This document shows positions 1-10,522 of a stretch of 64,000 nt of DNA, one piece after another. The notes under the pieces were generated by a model. It was given only the letters and a program-made list of their open reading frames with translations, was not told the origin of the DNA and made no database searches. The first letter of the stretch is position 1, and each line of letters starts with the position of its first letter. Made by a program: the position numbers and the translations under genes. This DNA comes from Manihot esculenta (taxonomy: Eukaryota; Streptophyta; Magnoliopsida; Malpighiales; Euphorbiaceae): positions 4,826,110 to 4,890,109 of the forward strand of contig NC_035169.2 in assembly GCF_001659605.2 (NCBI RefSeq), in the 5' to 3' direction.

Positions 1-1020
1 CTATACAGACGTTGAGGTGCCTTGATTTAATTTTTGTGATGTGCTAGTTACTTTGTGAGATCAAGGTCTCATTAGTTTTGTTAATCCGAGCTCTTTCGGG
101 AGGTCGGTTTTGAATTCTTTTATTTCTATTTCAGAATTCTTCTGAGGTCGGCATGGCGTTTTGACGCCTTTGGCCGTTGTGTGAGATCGAGGGCTCTTTA
201 CTTTATGACTCGAGCTCCTTTGGGAGGTCGGAGTTTTAGCTTTTTATTTATGATCCCATGCCCCAATCTTTTATGTGAGGTCGAAACTTTTATTTTTTGC
301 GTGTGGTCGCTGTGTATCTCTGCTTGCTGTGACCATACGATATCGAAAGATCTCTAGGGATCCCGGGTTTTGTTGCTCTGAGGGATCTTTGAGATTCTTG
401 CCGGCTGTTTTTGCTCCAGGAGATCTTAAGGGATCCTGGCCGTTTTTGCTCCGGGAGGTCGTTTTGAGATCCTCGCCTGCCGTTTTTGCTCCAGGAGATC
501 TTACGGGATCCTAGCCGTTTTTGCTCCGGGAGGTCTTTTTGAGATTCTCGCCGGCCGTTTTTGCTCCGAGAGGTCCTTTTGAGATCCTCGCCGGCCGTTT
601 TTACTCCAAGAGATCTTACGGGATCCTGGCCGTTTTTGTTCCGGGAGGTCTTTTTGAGATCCTCGTCGGCCGTTTTTGCTCCAGGAGATCTTACGGGATC
701 TTGGCCGTTTTTGCTCCGGGAGGTCTTTTTGAGATCCTCACCGGCCGTTTTTGCTCCAGGAGATCTTATGGGATCCTAGCCGTTTTTGCTCCGGGAGGAT
801 CTTGTTGATCCCGCCGGCCTTCTACCTCCAGGAGGTCTCTATGTTTCAATGAGGTCTTTTGGTATCTGTTCTTTTCCTCTTCCTGAGAGGGTTAGTACTC
901 ACGATAATAGAGATAATCACTGCATTACTACAAGATGGTGTTATTCATGCTTTCATAATACAAGAATTTTCTTTTCGTAAACATTCTAAGGAAAGTACCT
1001 CTTTTGTTTTACCAGCCTAT
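1..1020 (-). other. Non-coding internal region of the Gypsy element
   Basis: No credible reading frame is present on either strand; the short plus-strand frames at 275-980 are translations of the tandem array and do not resemble proteins. Recurrent GGGAGGTCGG and GAGCTC-type words between positions 80 and 300 look like diverged relatives of the array that follows at 370-830. In several TAT-type elements tandem repeats lie in non-coding internal DNA, and this fits that pattern. Confidence 0.55.
370..830. repeat. Tandem array, unit about 75 bp, roughly five to six copies
   Basis: The unit alternates two half-modules that each contain CCGTTTTTGCTCC, followed by AGGAGATCTTACGGGATC or GGGAGGTCTTTTTGAGAT. 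Starts of the GAGATYCTCGCC half fall at 465, 541, 581, 656 and 731, giving spacings of 76, 40, 75 and 75, so one copy is a half-length unit. Divergence between units is a few bases. It sits inside the Gypsy element downstream of gag. Confidence 0.85.
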
Positions 1021-2706
1021 TCAGCTTTTTGTTCCTCCAATGATCATATTGATGGTTCCACTGGACCCATCGTTTACTGGCCCTGTTCCTATTTTTCTGG
1101 GTGTCTGCGCTGCTGGGTTCAGATGAGGTCCTTGTCCTTCCAGTTTCTTTATAAAGTCCTTGAGGTGTCCCCTCTTTATTAGCCTCTCGATCTCAGCAAT
1201 CAACTGGAAGCAGTCATTGGTGTCGTGGCCGTGCGTGCGATGGTACTGACAATATTTATCAGGATTTCGCTGGCTTGCTTCTGTTTTCATAAGTCTAGGC
1301 CATTGGAGGTACCCCTTGTCCTGGACGGCCATGAGCACATCGGCTCTAGAGACATTGAGGGGGGTCGGTGTTTCCGGGACCCACGGGAGGAGTGACCTTT
1401 GTTCTGAGACCCGATGGGGAAGTCTTTGGTCCCTTCGATCCCAGGGTTGTCGGTAAGGCTCAGGTCTCTTGCCGTGCTTTTTCTCGTGCTTCTCCGGTCT
1501 TCCTTCCTCCGATGGTTTCCTCTTATCTATCGCTCCCCTGGAGAATCTGCTTGTCACCAAAGCGTCGTCCTGCCTTATATATTTTTCAGCCCTCTTCATT
1601 AGCTCGGCTAGTGAGGTCGGAGGCTTCCTGCTCAGCGAACCAAAGAACTCAGCTGAGGTCGTTCCCTTCTGCATGGCTTCTACAGCCCTTCCTTCATCAA
1701 GCTCCGAGATTTGCAAGGCCTCTGTATTGAAACGGGCGACGTATTCCCTGAGTGATTCATCTCTCCTCTATCTGATCATCTCCAGGTAACTCGTCTTCCT
1801 ATCCGCGGGCACCCCGGCGATAAACCAGCTGATGAAGCGGGTGGCCAGATCTCCAAAGCTACTAATACTTCCTGCCTCAAGGCTGTTGAACCATGCCCGT
1901 GCTGGCCCCGAGAGCGTCGTAGGAAATACCTTGCACATTAGGGCATCCGACAAAGTTTGCAGCTCCATGAAAGTCTTATAGTTCAAGACATGCTCCCTGG
2001 GGTTCCCACCCCCGTCGTATGTGACCATAGGCGGCATCATAAACTTCTTGGGGACAGTCTTTTGCTGCACCCACTTCGAGAAGGGTGAAGAGGTGGGTAG
2101 GAGGGCCTGGTTCTGATCCTTCATTCCTAGCTCGGCCAAGAGTTGTTCTCTCATCTTTTCCAACTTCTGGTCTACACTTTCTTCTTCCCGCCTAGGCTTC
2201 CTCTCTTGGCGGCCCTCCTCTTCCCATGTTTCGCTCCCCACTCTTCCGGTGGTTCCGGCGGAGTAGCTATCAACTTCATCGTTCTCTATCAGCTCCTTCA
2301 CCCTCCTTCCATGGACTCGAGCTTCCGGCTCTTCCTCTTCTCCGGCTCTCCTTCTTCCGTCTCCGGTTTCTTGGCTGACAGTTCTAGGGTGGTTGAAGGT
2401 AGGCTGAGGTTCGTTGGTCTGGGGTTCTTCTACCACTGGTGACACGTTTGTGGGGGTGCTAAGGCCCCGTTGCTGCATTATTTGCCCCAACCAGTGGGCG
2501 GTGCTTTGTAGTTGGAGGGCCATGGTTTGGAGGTCCTGGTTGGACAAGGTGGTGGTGGAAGCATTTCCCGCCAGGCTTGGCGAGGGGTTGAAGGGGATGG
2601 GTATTTGGTTGTTTGGTGTTGTAGGAATGGAAAAGGAGAACTGCTGCCCCTCTTGGGCAGAGCTTAGGTCATTGGGAGTGACGTTGTTTTCATTGTGGTT
2701 AGCCAT
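1021..2706 (-). pseudogene. Gypsy gag, interrupted by one in-frame stop
   Basis: The frame opens with ATG at 2706 and runs 312 codons to a TAG at 1770-1768, then stays open in the same frame to a TGA at 1023-1021 (about 561 codons in all). The first part has a low-complexity, charged N-terminal region and a core gag segment containing PARAWFNSL and FGDLATRFI. The second part carries a zinc-knuckle-like CQYHRTHGHDTNDC motif near its middle and ends just after NMIIGGTKS, a motif that normally precedes the protease in TAT gag-pol. The TAG lies where related gag proteins usually have glutamine, so CAG to TAG is likely (inference). No pol follows. Confidence 0.8.
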
Positions 2707-2784
2707 CGTGGATCTCAGTAGGTATTATAAGAGTGGAACTCCGGTGATGAAAAGATCTCCTTCATTCCCACAGACGGCGCTAAT

Positions 2785-3279
2785 TGATGATCTGAGATCC
2801 AGAAATAGGGTTTTACAATGGGTTTTGTAAAACTGAAAAAGCTTAGACCTAGAGGAGAGTATTTCTCCTTTTATATGTTTCCTTTTGTCCGCTAGTGACG
2901 TGTTAACAGAGCTGTGTATCATTGGGCCACCTGTCCCTGCTACATTGATACAGACGTACGAGGGAATCAGATTTCTGTCCCATGCATAACGGCCTCTGAT
3001 TCTCCCCGGACGCGCATGCGAACGGACCCACAAGATAGATGGGATGACTTCTTTCCCGGTTTCGGGCCGGGCCGGAAGGTGGGATTAACAGTGGGGTCCG
3101 AGTGGGCCGTAAAGGCTAGGGTGGTTTGATTGAGAAATTTAGATGGAGCCCGGTCTCAAGGCTGAGCAGGCTGGGCCTGGTGCATGTGTGAGGCTTGAGG
3201 GCCTCTAAATAATGGGCTGGTGTCGTGGGCTTGGCCTCCGACCGGGGCGAAGAAATTCAGCGGTCATCATAATTCATCA
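2785..3279 (-). repeat. 5' LTR of the TAT-like Gypsy element
   Basis: The 495-bp segment has inverted termini TGATGA...TCATCA, starts on the minus strand at 3279 and ends at 2785 immediately before the primer-binding-like sequence and gag leader. It is GC-richer than the flanking host DNA and changes abruptly to AT-rich sequence at 3280, which marks the outer border. The partner LTR lies outside the window, so the target duplication cannot be checked. Confidence 0.8.
2867..2876 (-). promoter_or_regulatory. TATA box in the Gypsy LTR
   Basis: ATATAAAAGG on the minus strand lies about 90 bp before the 3' end of the LTR, the usual position of the U3/R boundary. It would drive genomic RNA towards gag. 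Confidence 0.6.
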
Positions 3280-3746
3280 TTAGTTTTTTCAAATTCAATT
3301 TAATCCTTTTAATTAAAAAGGTTTTAGTTTACTATTTAAAATTTAAAATATTAAATATAAATATAAATTATAGTAAACATTTAAATCTTTTAAAATTTTA
3401 TGAAGAAATATATTTCATTAGTAAAAAAGTTAGCCAGTAGGATTTGAAACACTTGTAACAAGGCAAACGAGAGAATGGCCCAAAGAAAATATCCCAGAAA
3501 ATAATTTTCGTGAATTTTTTTAAAAAGTAATTTTCTTTTCATTGTTGAAAAAAATGTTTAAAAAGAAACGACGTTAATAAATTTATACATAAAATATACA
3601 ATGGCTTTAATAAAATTATTAAAATATAAATATCACTTAGCCTTTTAAAAAAATAAATACATATTTTTAAAAATAACCTAAATTTTCTATTAAATGAAAA
3701 ATATTTTTTACATGGAGCTTAATTTAATATTGTATTTAGGAATGTA

Positions 3747-4160
3747 GAGAATTCGGTTCAAACTAAAAAAACTTATCGAACTGAATTAATTTAAAATTTT
3801 AGTTTGATTTTTTATTCATTTCGGTTCGATTTAATTTGATTTTTAATTATAAAAAATTTTAGTTATTTCAGTTCGATTCGATTTTGATTAAAGAAAAATT
3901 AAAAAAATTAAACCGAACCGATTAATGATAATAGTATATTATTTTTAATAATATGGATAGATCAGATCATATTAAGATTAAAATATTCTAATTAAATTTT
4001 AAAATATTAAAAATAAAGTATAAAAAATAAAAAATTTATTAAAAATTCAAATCGAACTAAATCAAATCGAATCAGACTGATTTGATCCGATTCAATTTCT
4101 AACTAAAATCGATTTGATTCAATTTCATAAATACTAAAATTTGGATTTTTGGTTGCTCAC
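3747..4160 (+). repeat. Dispersed GGTTCGA-rich MITE-like repeat, copy 1
   Basis: This stretch alternates between words such as TTCGGTTCGATTT and AACCGAACCGATT and has an AT-rich centre. The same arrangement recurs at 14066-14516 (opposite orientation) and 59843-60296, and as fragments at 10105-10285 and about 55172-55215. The rest of 3280-4380 is AT-rich host DNA without a recognisable gene. Confidence 0.7.
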
Positions 4161-4380
4161 GCAAATTGTATTTCTATTTTCTAAACCAAATGGGCCCAAA
4201 GGTCATCATGTTGCTTGTAATTTTTGCCTACACCAGGAATGAGTAAGAAGATGGGAGAATATAGAATTTTATCTTCCAAAGACTTAGTATAATCTTTAAG
4301 TTCATCAGAAGAAAGAATAGAATTTATGCTTTAATTCACAACTTTGAAAACTCGATGCTTGCCAAATGAGTTTTCTAGGC

Positions 4381-4388
4381 TATAAAAT
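4381..4388 (+). promoter_or_regulatory. TATA box of the NLR gene
   Basis: TATAAAAT lies 72-79 bp upstream of the ATG at 4460, in a suitable place for a short 5' leader. No other element was assigned with confidence. Confidence 0.5.
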
Positions 4389-4459
4389 GCATGGGATTTT
4401 GATTCAAATTTTGTTATCTATCTCAATTCCTACTCAAATAAAAATCAAAATCCACAAAA

Positions 4460-7400
4460 ATGGCAATAGAGTCATTTGCTTTTAATATTGCTGAGAAAGT
4501 GTTGGAGAAGATAGCATCCCATAGCTACCAAGAGATATGTTTTGCATGGGGCTTGAAAGGGGAACTCAGAAAGCTTGAAGATAGCTTGTTGACTGTGAAA
4601 GCTGTGCTAATGGATGCTGAGGAGAAGCAAGTGAATGACCATCAACTGCGGTTGTGGTTGGCTAAGCTTAAGGATGCTCTTTATGATGCTGAGGATGTGC
4701 TTGATGAATTTGAATGTGAAGATCAGAGAAGACGAATGCTTCAATTGTATGGAACCACCTGCAAAAAGGTACGAGGCGCGCGATTTAGTTTTATTTTGAA
4801 ATGCATAACTTATAATTTGAATTTCATGTCCTGTTAATTAGAATTGAAATATACATATTTTTTATTTTTTTAGAAAATTAATTGCTTATTTTTTATTTTA
4901 TAAAAAAATATAAAATTTATTTGTTTGATAGTATTGCTTTTTTATTTTTACTACTTCTAGAAAACATTTGAAATAAAAAAATTAAAAATAAAAACTACAA
5001 ATATTAATTTTTTTTATTTACAACTTTTATTAGATTATTATTAAAAAATTTTAAAATGTTATCTCATCAAATCAAATGCATGTTTTTAAATACATATCTA
5101 TTTAATTAATTTTTAAAATACATTTTTATATTATTATAAAAAAATTTACTATTTATTTTTATAATATAAAAAAATTAATTAATTAATTTTTAATTTAAAA
5201 AAATAATTTTTTTTTAAATTTTAAAAAATCTACTAATCAGTTATTTTATTAATTTTAATTATTAAATATATTACTATTTAATTACTGTGGTATAAAAAAC
5301 TCATTAATTAATCATTTAATTTTGTAAAAATACATACTAATTAGTCTCTTTAGTTCATATGATATGAAAAAATTTATTAGTTGATATTTTTATTTTAAAA
5401 AATACATTAAACCTCAATTGATAGAGAGATTAATTAGTAATCTTTTTTAAATTTTAAATATATTTTGATATATTTTTCAAAATAAATGGATAAATTAATG
5501 AGTTTTTCCGTATTACATAGAGTAAATAGTAATTTTTATTTTTATAGTACTTATAGACTAAAATTAATAAAAAAAAATTAACTAATAGACTTGTTAAAAT
5601 CTTAATAATATTTTAATATATTTTTTAAAACTAAAAAACTACTAATAAGTTTTTCTATATTATAAGAATCAAATAATAATTTTTTATTATAATATCATAT
5701 ACTATATAACATAATTTATTACTTATTTTTATGTATAACTATTTATAAAATTATTTATATATTTATTTTATTATTAAATATCATATTTTAAAAAAATATT
5801 TTATGGTTTACGTTTATATAAAAATTTATATTTATTTTTATACAAACAGTTATTAAAAAATCATTTTTAAAAAATAAATAACACAAATAAAAAAAACTAT
5901 TTTAATTTTAAAAAAATAAAAAATAAAAAATAAAATATAAAAATCCTATAATAATACAAAACACATCCTAAATTTTTCAATTTGAAAATCTTTAACACTT
6001 TCAAAACAATAAAACATTTTTACAAAGATCAAACTTCAAAAATTGATAGACAAAAACAAATCCAATAACAAAATATAAAGATAGACGTCAAAATAATAAA
6101 TAATTTTGCTTGAGAGTATTGCTAATATGTTTTAGCAATACTTTTTTTTTGATATTTTTCTTTAAATAATAAATGATTTTGATTGTCTTATTATTTTTCA
6201 TTATTAATATTATTATTATCATAAAAAATATGCACTCTCGAAATTAATATTTATTGACCATTTAACAAATATTTTTCTTAAAATGATTACGTATTAAATT
6301 TTATTTATTAAAAGTTACTTTTTTTTTTTGGAGAATAAAGAATTAACTTAATTAAAAAGGAACAAAATAAAAAAAAAAATTCCAAAATGTATTGCAAAGA
6401 GTAAAGGATATATTTTTTAGATTATTTGATTGGTTTAATTATTTTACGATTTAAAATAATATAAATAATAAAATAGTAAGTATTATTTAATTTTTAGTAT
6501 TTCTTTTTAAAAATTGTGTCATAAAGTTCAATAAATTCAAATGATTATATTTAAAAATTTATAAAGTTAATATAATTACTATAAAAAATAATAAAACTGT
6601 ATATAATAAAAAAAATAGTATTTTGTTCTTAAAACTATGATTGGAAGTATTCTCTAGCTAATTTTTGCAATAATATTTTAGTCCTATTTATAAAATTATT
6701 GTCTTAATATTATTAAAATAATCGTTTGATAATAATGTAATATTATTAAAAAAAATCACTTTTTAATCGTACATAATAATATACTTTAATATAAAATTTT
6801 ATTTATGTTTAATAAAATTTTAATTTTAGCTACCTTTTTATTTATTGTTAAAAAATAAATAAGTTGTTAGGAGGTATAATAGTGGAGGTCAGATTTTAAA
6901 TTATTTTTATTGACCTATAACTATAATTAAAGTATATAAAGTAATATTTTATATTTTTGGATTACAGATGGGTCACTTTTTTTCATCTTCCAATCCAATT
7001 GCATTTCGTTTTAAAATGAGTGCAAAAGTAAAACAAATAAGAGAAATATTAGATGAGATTGCAAGTCAGAAATTTAAATTTCATCTCACAGAACGATATG
7101 AAAGTAGGCATGTTATGCCTAGAGAAAGAGCACTCACTCACTCATTTGTGCAAGCATCTGAAGTTATAGGTAGAGATGATGATAAAGAAAATATCATTAG
7201 ACTTTTACAAGACTCTAGTGATAGCGAGCAAATCTCTGTCATTCCTATTGTTGGAATTGGAGGGTTGGGAAAAACTGCACTCACTAAATTAGTTTATAAT
7301 GATACAGAAGTAAAGAATCATTTTCAACTTCAAATATGGGTTTGTGTATCGGAAGACTTTGACATAAAGATTTTGACAGAGAAAATTATTAAATCTACAG

Positions 7401-9202
7401 AGGTTGGAAAACGATACGGTGTAGAAAGCTTGAGTAAAATGGAAATGGAGCAATTACAAGAAATTTTGCGAGAAAGCATTGGTGATAAGAAATATTTGCT
7501 CATCTTAGATGATGTGTGGAATGATGATCCTATGAAATGGAACCAATTGAAAGAGCTCTTGTGTATGGGTGCCAATGGAAGCAAAATCTTAGTAACTACA
7601 CGTAGTAATAAAGTAGCCTCCATTATGGGTACCATCCCAAGAGCATATGAGTTATCGGGTCTTCCTGAAGATGAGTGTGTGGCTTTGTTTACTAAATTTG
7701 CATTTAAAGAAGGCCAAGTGAAGAGATATCCAAACTTGTTAAAAATTGGGGTTGAAATTGTCAAAAAATGCAAAGGGGTTCCATTGGCAGTGAAGACATT
7801 AGCATCACTTCTTCTTCTGAATACTGATGAAAGTTATTGGAAGTCTATAAGAGATAGCGAGTTATGGAAGATAGGGCAGAAGGAAACTGATATTTTACCT
7901 GCTTTGAGATTAAGTTACGAGCAGTTGCCTGCCCATTTGAAAAAGTGCTTTGCTTATTGCTCTTTTTATCCAAAGGACTATGAATTCTCTAACTGGGAAT
8001 TAATTCAATTTTGGATGGCACATGGACTACTTGAATCAGCCAACCAAGATGAAGAACCGGAAGATATTGGGTCGCGCTATTTTCAGGAACTGGGGTCTAG
8101 AACTTTTTTTCAAGATTTTGAGACTAGTGAGGGCATATCGATTACATGTAAAATGCATGATCTAGTACATGATCTTGCATTATCATTGACACAAAATGAA
8201 TTTTTAGCAATAACCTCAAGCACCACACACATCTCACACAATGTTCGCCATTTGCTATTTCCTAACTCCACTTCACTTCCTCAAGATCTTTCCACCCTTT
8301 TACAAGGTTTAGACCGTGTGCGAACTGCCATATTCCAGAGTGATGAAAAGAGTCCTAGCAGCCAATCAAACTTGGATTCATATTTATTGAGATTTCAATA
8401 TTTGCGAATGTTGGATTTGGCTCATTCCAAATTAGAAATATCACTAGATTGGATTGGTGCTCTAAAGCATTTGAGAAATCTCCATGTACATGGAAATTCT
8501 AGAATTAAAAAGCTTCCCAATTCCATTTGCAAGTTATACAATTTACAAACTTTAATGTTATGTGAAGGTATTGAGGAGTTACCTAGTGATATAAGGTACT
8601 TGATCAACCTTAGATTTCTAATGTTTTCCACAAAGCAGAAGTTTTTGCCAAAGAATGGAATAGGGTGCTTGACATCTCTTAGATTTTTGGGCATTGCTAA
8701 CTGTGAAAACTTAGAACACTTGTTTGAAGATATGCAAGGCCTCAAACATCTTCGAACACTGATTATTGGAGGTTGTGAAAGCTTAATCTCTTTGCCTCAA
8801 AGCATGAAGTACCTCACTGCATTAGAGATTCTTGCTATTGGCAATTGTGAAAACCTCAAATTGACATTGGAGGAGAAAGGAAAAAGTGATAAACACTACT
8901 TGGCGCAATTCAACCTTCAAAAGCTCATACTTGCGGAATTACCAAAATTGGTGGATTTTCCAGAATGGCTTCTTCAAGGATCCTCAAATACTCTCCAATT
9001 CTTAAAACTAGAAAGTTGTGAACATCTCAAAGAATTACCTGTATGCATACAGAATATAGCATCTCTCCAACAATTGGAGATTGAAGATTGTGATGAATTG
9101 ATCGAAAGATGTGAACGTGGAAAAGGTGAAGATTGGTCCAAGATTGCTCATATTCCTAAAATTATTATAAACGGTTCTGATATCGATTCATCAGATGATT
9201 AG
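4460..9202 (+). CDS. CC-NB-LRR (CNL) disease resistance protein, RGA2/RGA3-like, two exons
   Basis: Predicted exons are 4460-4768 and 6968-9202, joined phase 0 across a GT...AG intron, giving 847 residues. Exon 1 encodes an Rx-type coiled-coil domain with an EDVID-class motif (EDVLDE, residues 78-83). Exon 2 carries the NB-ARC: P-loop GIGGLGKTA (199-207), kinase-2 LLILDDVW (280-287), GSKILVTT, GVPLAV (373-378), CFAYCSFYPKD and MHDL (499-502), then an irregular LRR region to the C-terminus. The aspartate and tryptophan ending kinase-2 are typical of non-TIR NLRs. Proteins of this family act as intracellular receptors for pathogen effectors, with ATP/ADP exchange at the NB-ARC. The P-loop has alanine where GKTT is more usual. 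An in-frame ATG begins exon 2, so a truncated protein starting there, or two separate genes, cannot be excluded, but exon 2 alone lacks the CC domain. No premature stop is seen. Confidence 0.88.
4769..6967 (+). other. 2.2-kb intron of the NLR gene, with MITE-like fragments
   Basis: The intron opens GTACGA and ends with TTACAG. It is very AT-rich. Between about 5143 and 5690 it holds word pairs such as TTTACTATTTA and AAATAGTAATTT with intervening TTAACTAATAGAC that match the MITE family seen at 15119-15501, so one or more degraded copies appear to have inserted here. No coding sequence is recognised inside. Confidence 0.6.
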
Positions 9203-10104
9203 GTATTATAAATTATCTTTTCCCTTCATCTAAAATTATTATTTAAACTAAATTCTCCCTTTTTAATTTATATGCATTTGAAATATTCTAATATATGTAT
9301 ATAATTCAAAAAAAAGATAATAATTTTATTTATATTTTCGATTTCAGGTCTATTGAGAAATTGTCTACTTCAGCTTTTGATGTGCCTATTGAGCCTGAAA
9401 ATTCAGATGAAAATGTGGCAATTGCTGAATCTAGTAATATTTTGTATTTGATATTGTGTTGTAAAAAATTGCTAATACATTTGTATCTCTAAACTCTTGT
9501 CACTTTATAGTGTCATACCTAATGTTACACAAAAAGTTGCATAAGGAGCTGCAAAGTTGTGTTATAGCTTATGTCTATCAATCATTCGTATGTGTAGAAA
9601 TTAATATTTAATTTCTATAACAAATGACGACCTTTTATCTTTATTAGGTAGATTTTTTGACAGTAAATGTTTGTTTTTTTCTTCCTTTTGAAGGGAGGGA
9701 AGACTCTATAATAAAGAAGAGAGCGGTCCCTTCCCACTGGAATCATCTTCCTCACTTTTTCTCTACACTAGTAACGTAAAAATCTCTCGGAAAAAATGAG
9801 GGGTAGCTGCAACTTCACAAATGGAGACTCTCTTCGCATAGATTTTCAATATTTGAATAGTTTTTCATTTGAATTTTTCTTCTCCTTTACTAATTTCATG
9901 TATCCTTTATTTTTATTTTCAGATTTTCCTTATAAATTGGATGATTAATGGGTAGTTTTCTTAGATTTTAGAAATTAGGTATATAATATTCTATTTTAAA
10001 TTTGGATTTAAATTAATTTCTATTAATGAATTGGGTTTTTGATGCTTGATTATTTTTCTTGTAATTCATTATCTTGCTATTATCTTGCTTTGTGTTTGAA
10101 TAAA
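9203..10104 (+). other. NLR 3' flank, possible 3'-UTR exon
   Basis: The stop codon is followed directly by GTATTA, and a TTTCAG at about 9343-9348 precedes a less AT-rich segment that stays open to 9492. A spliced 3' UTR, common in this gene class, would explain this. The open segment has no recognisable domain and I do not call it a gene. Nothing else is recognised up to 10104. Confidence 0.35.
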
Positions 10105-10285
10105 ATGTAAAAAATTAAAAAATTTATTAAAATTCAAACCGATCAAATCGAACCGAATCAGATCGGTTCAGTTCGATTCAATTTCTAACTAAAATCAATT
10201 CGATTTGATTTTTATAAATATAAAATTTTAATTTATTCGATTTGGTTTGATTTTAAACCAAACTGACCGAATACCCCGGTTAATT
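10105..10285 (+). repeat. Dispersed GGTTCGA-rich repeat, copy 2 (3' part only)
   Basis: This fragment shares ATTCAATTTCTAACTAAAAT and the flanking ATCGAACCGAATCAGAT-type words with 4040-4160, in the same orientation. The 5' half of the element is missing. It lies between the converging 3' ends of the NLR and polygalacturonase genes. Confidence 0.65.
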
Positions 10286-10522
10286 ATCAATAGATTATAT
10301 GTCATGGGTTAAAAAAAAATGCATAGATCCAATGAACTGCAAAGAATTTCCTTATAGTTGAAAAATACTTACCTTATGATATAAGAAATAGAAAATCAAA
10401 TAACCTACCAATCTTTCTTCATTAAATTCAACATTAAATAGCCTTTAGCTTACAAATCCTTAAATAGTATTGCATTCTAATAATTAATAATAAGAATGAC
10501 AACATGAATGAAAATATGCATC

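Larger units (their letters stand above)
1..3279 (-). mobile_element. Ty3/Gypsy element, TAT-like, 5' portion (truncated by window edge)
   Basis: Reading on the minus strand, the order is 5' LTR (3279 to 2785), a primer-binding-like stretch containing GCGCCGTCTGTGGGAA just inside the LTR, gag (2706 to 1021), then about 1 kb of non-coding sequence with a tandem array. No protease, reverse transcriptase or integrase motif is seen downstream of gag before position 1, so the element is either a non-autonomous derivative or its pol lies outside the window. Assignment to the TAT lineage rests on the gag style (CX2H...GHX4C knuckle and NMIIGG motif) and is inference. Confidence 0.8.

Noticed and set aside
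9295..9492. Small plus-strand gene downstream of the NLR
   Set aside because: No recognisable domain, AT-rich, and better explained as a 3'-UTR exon.
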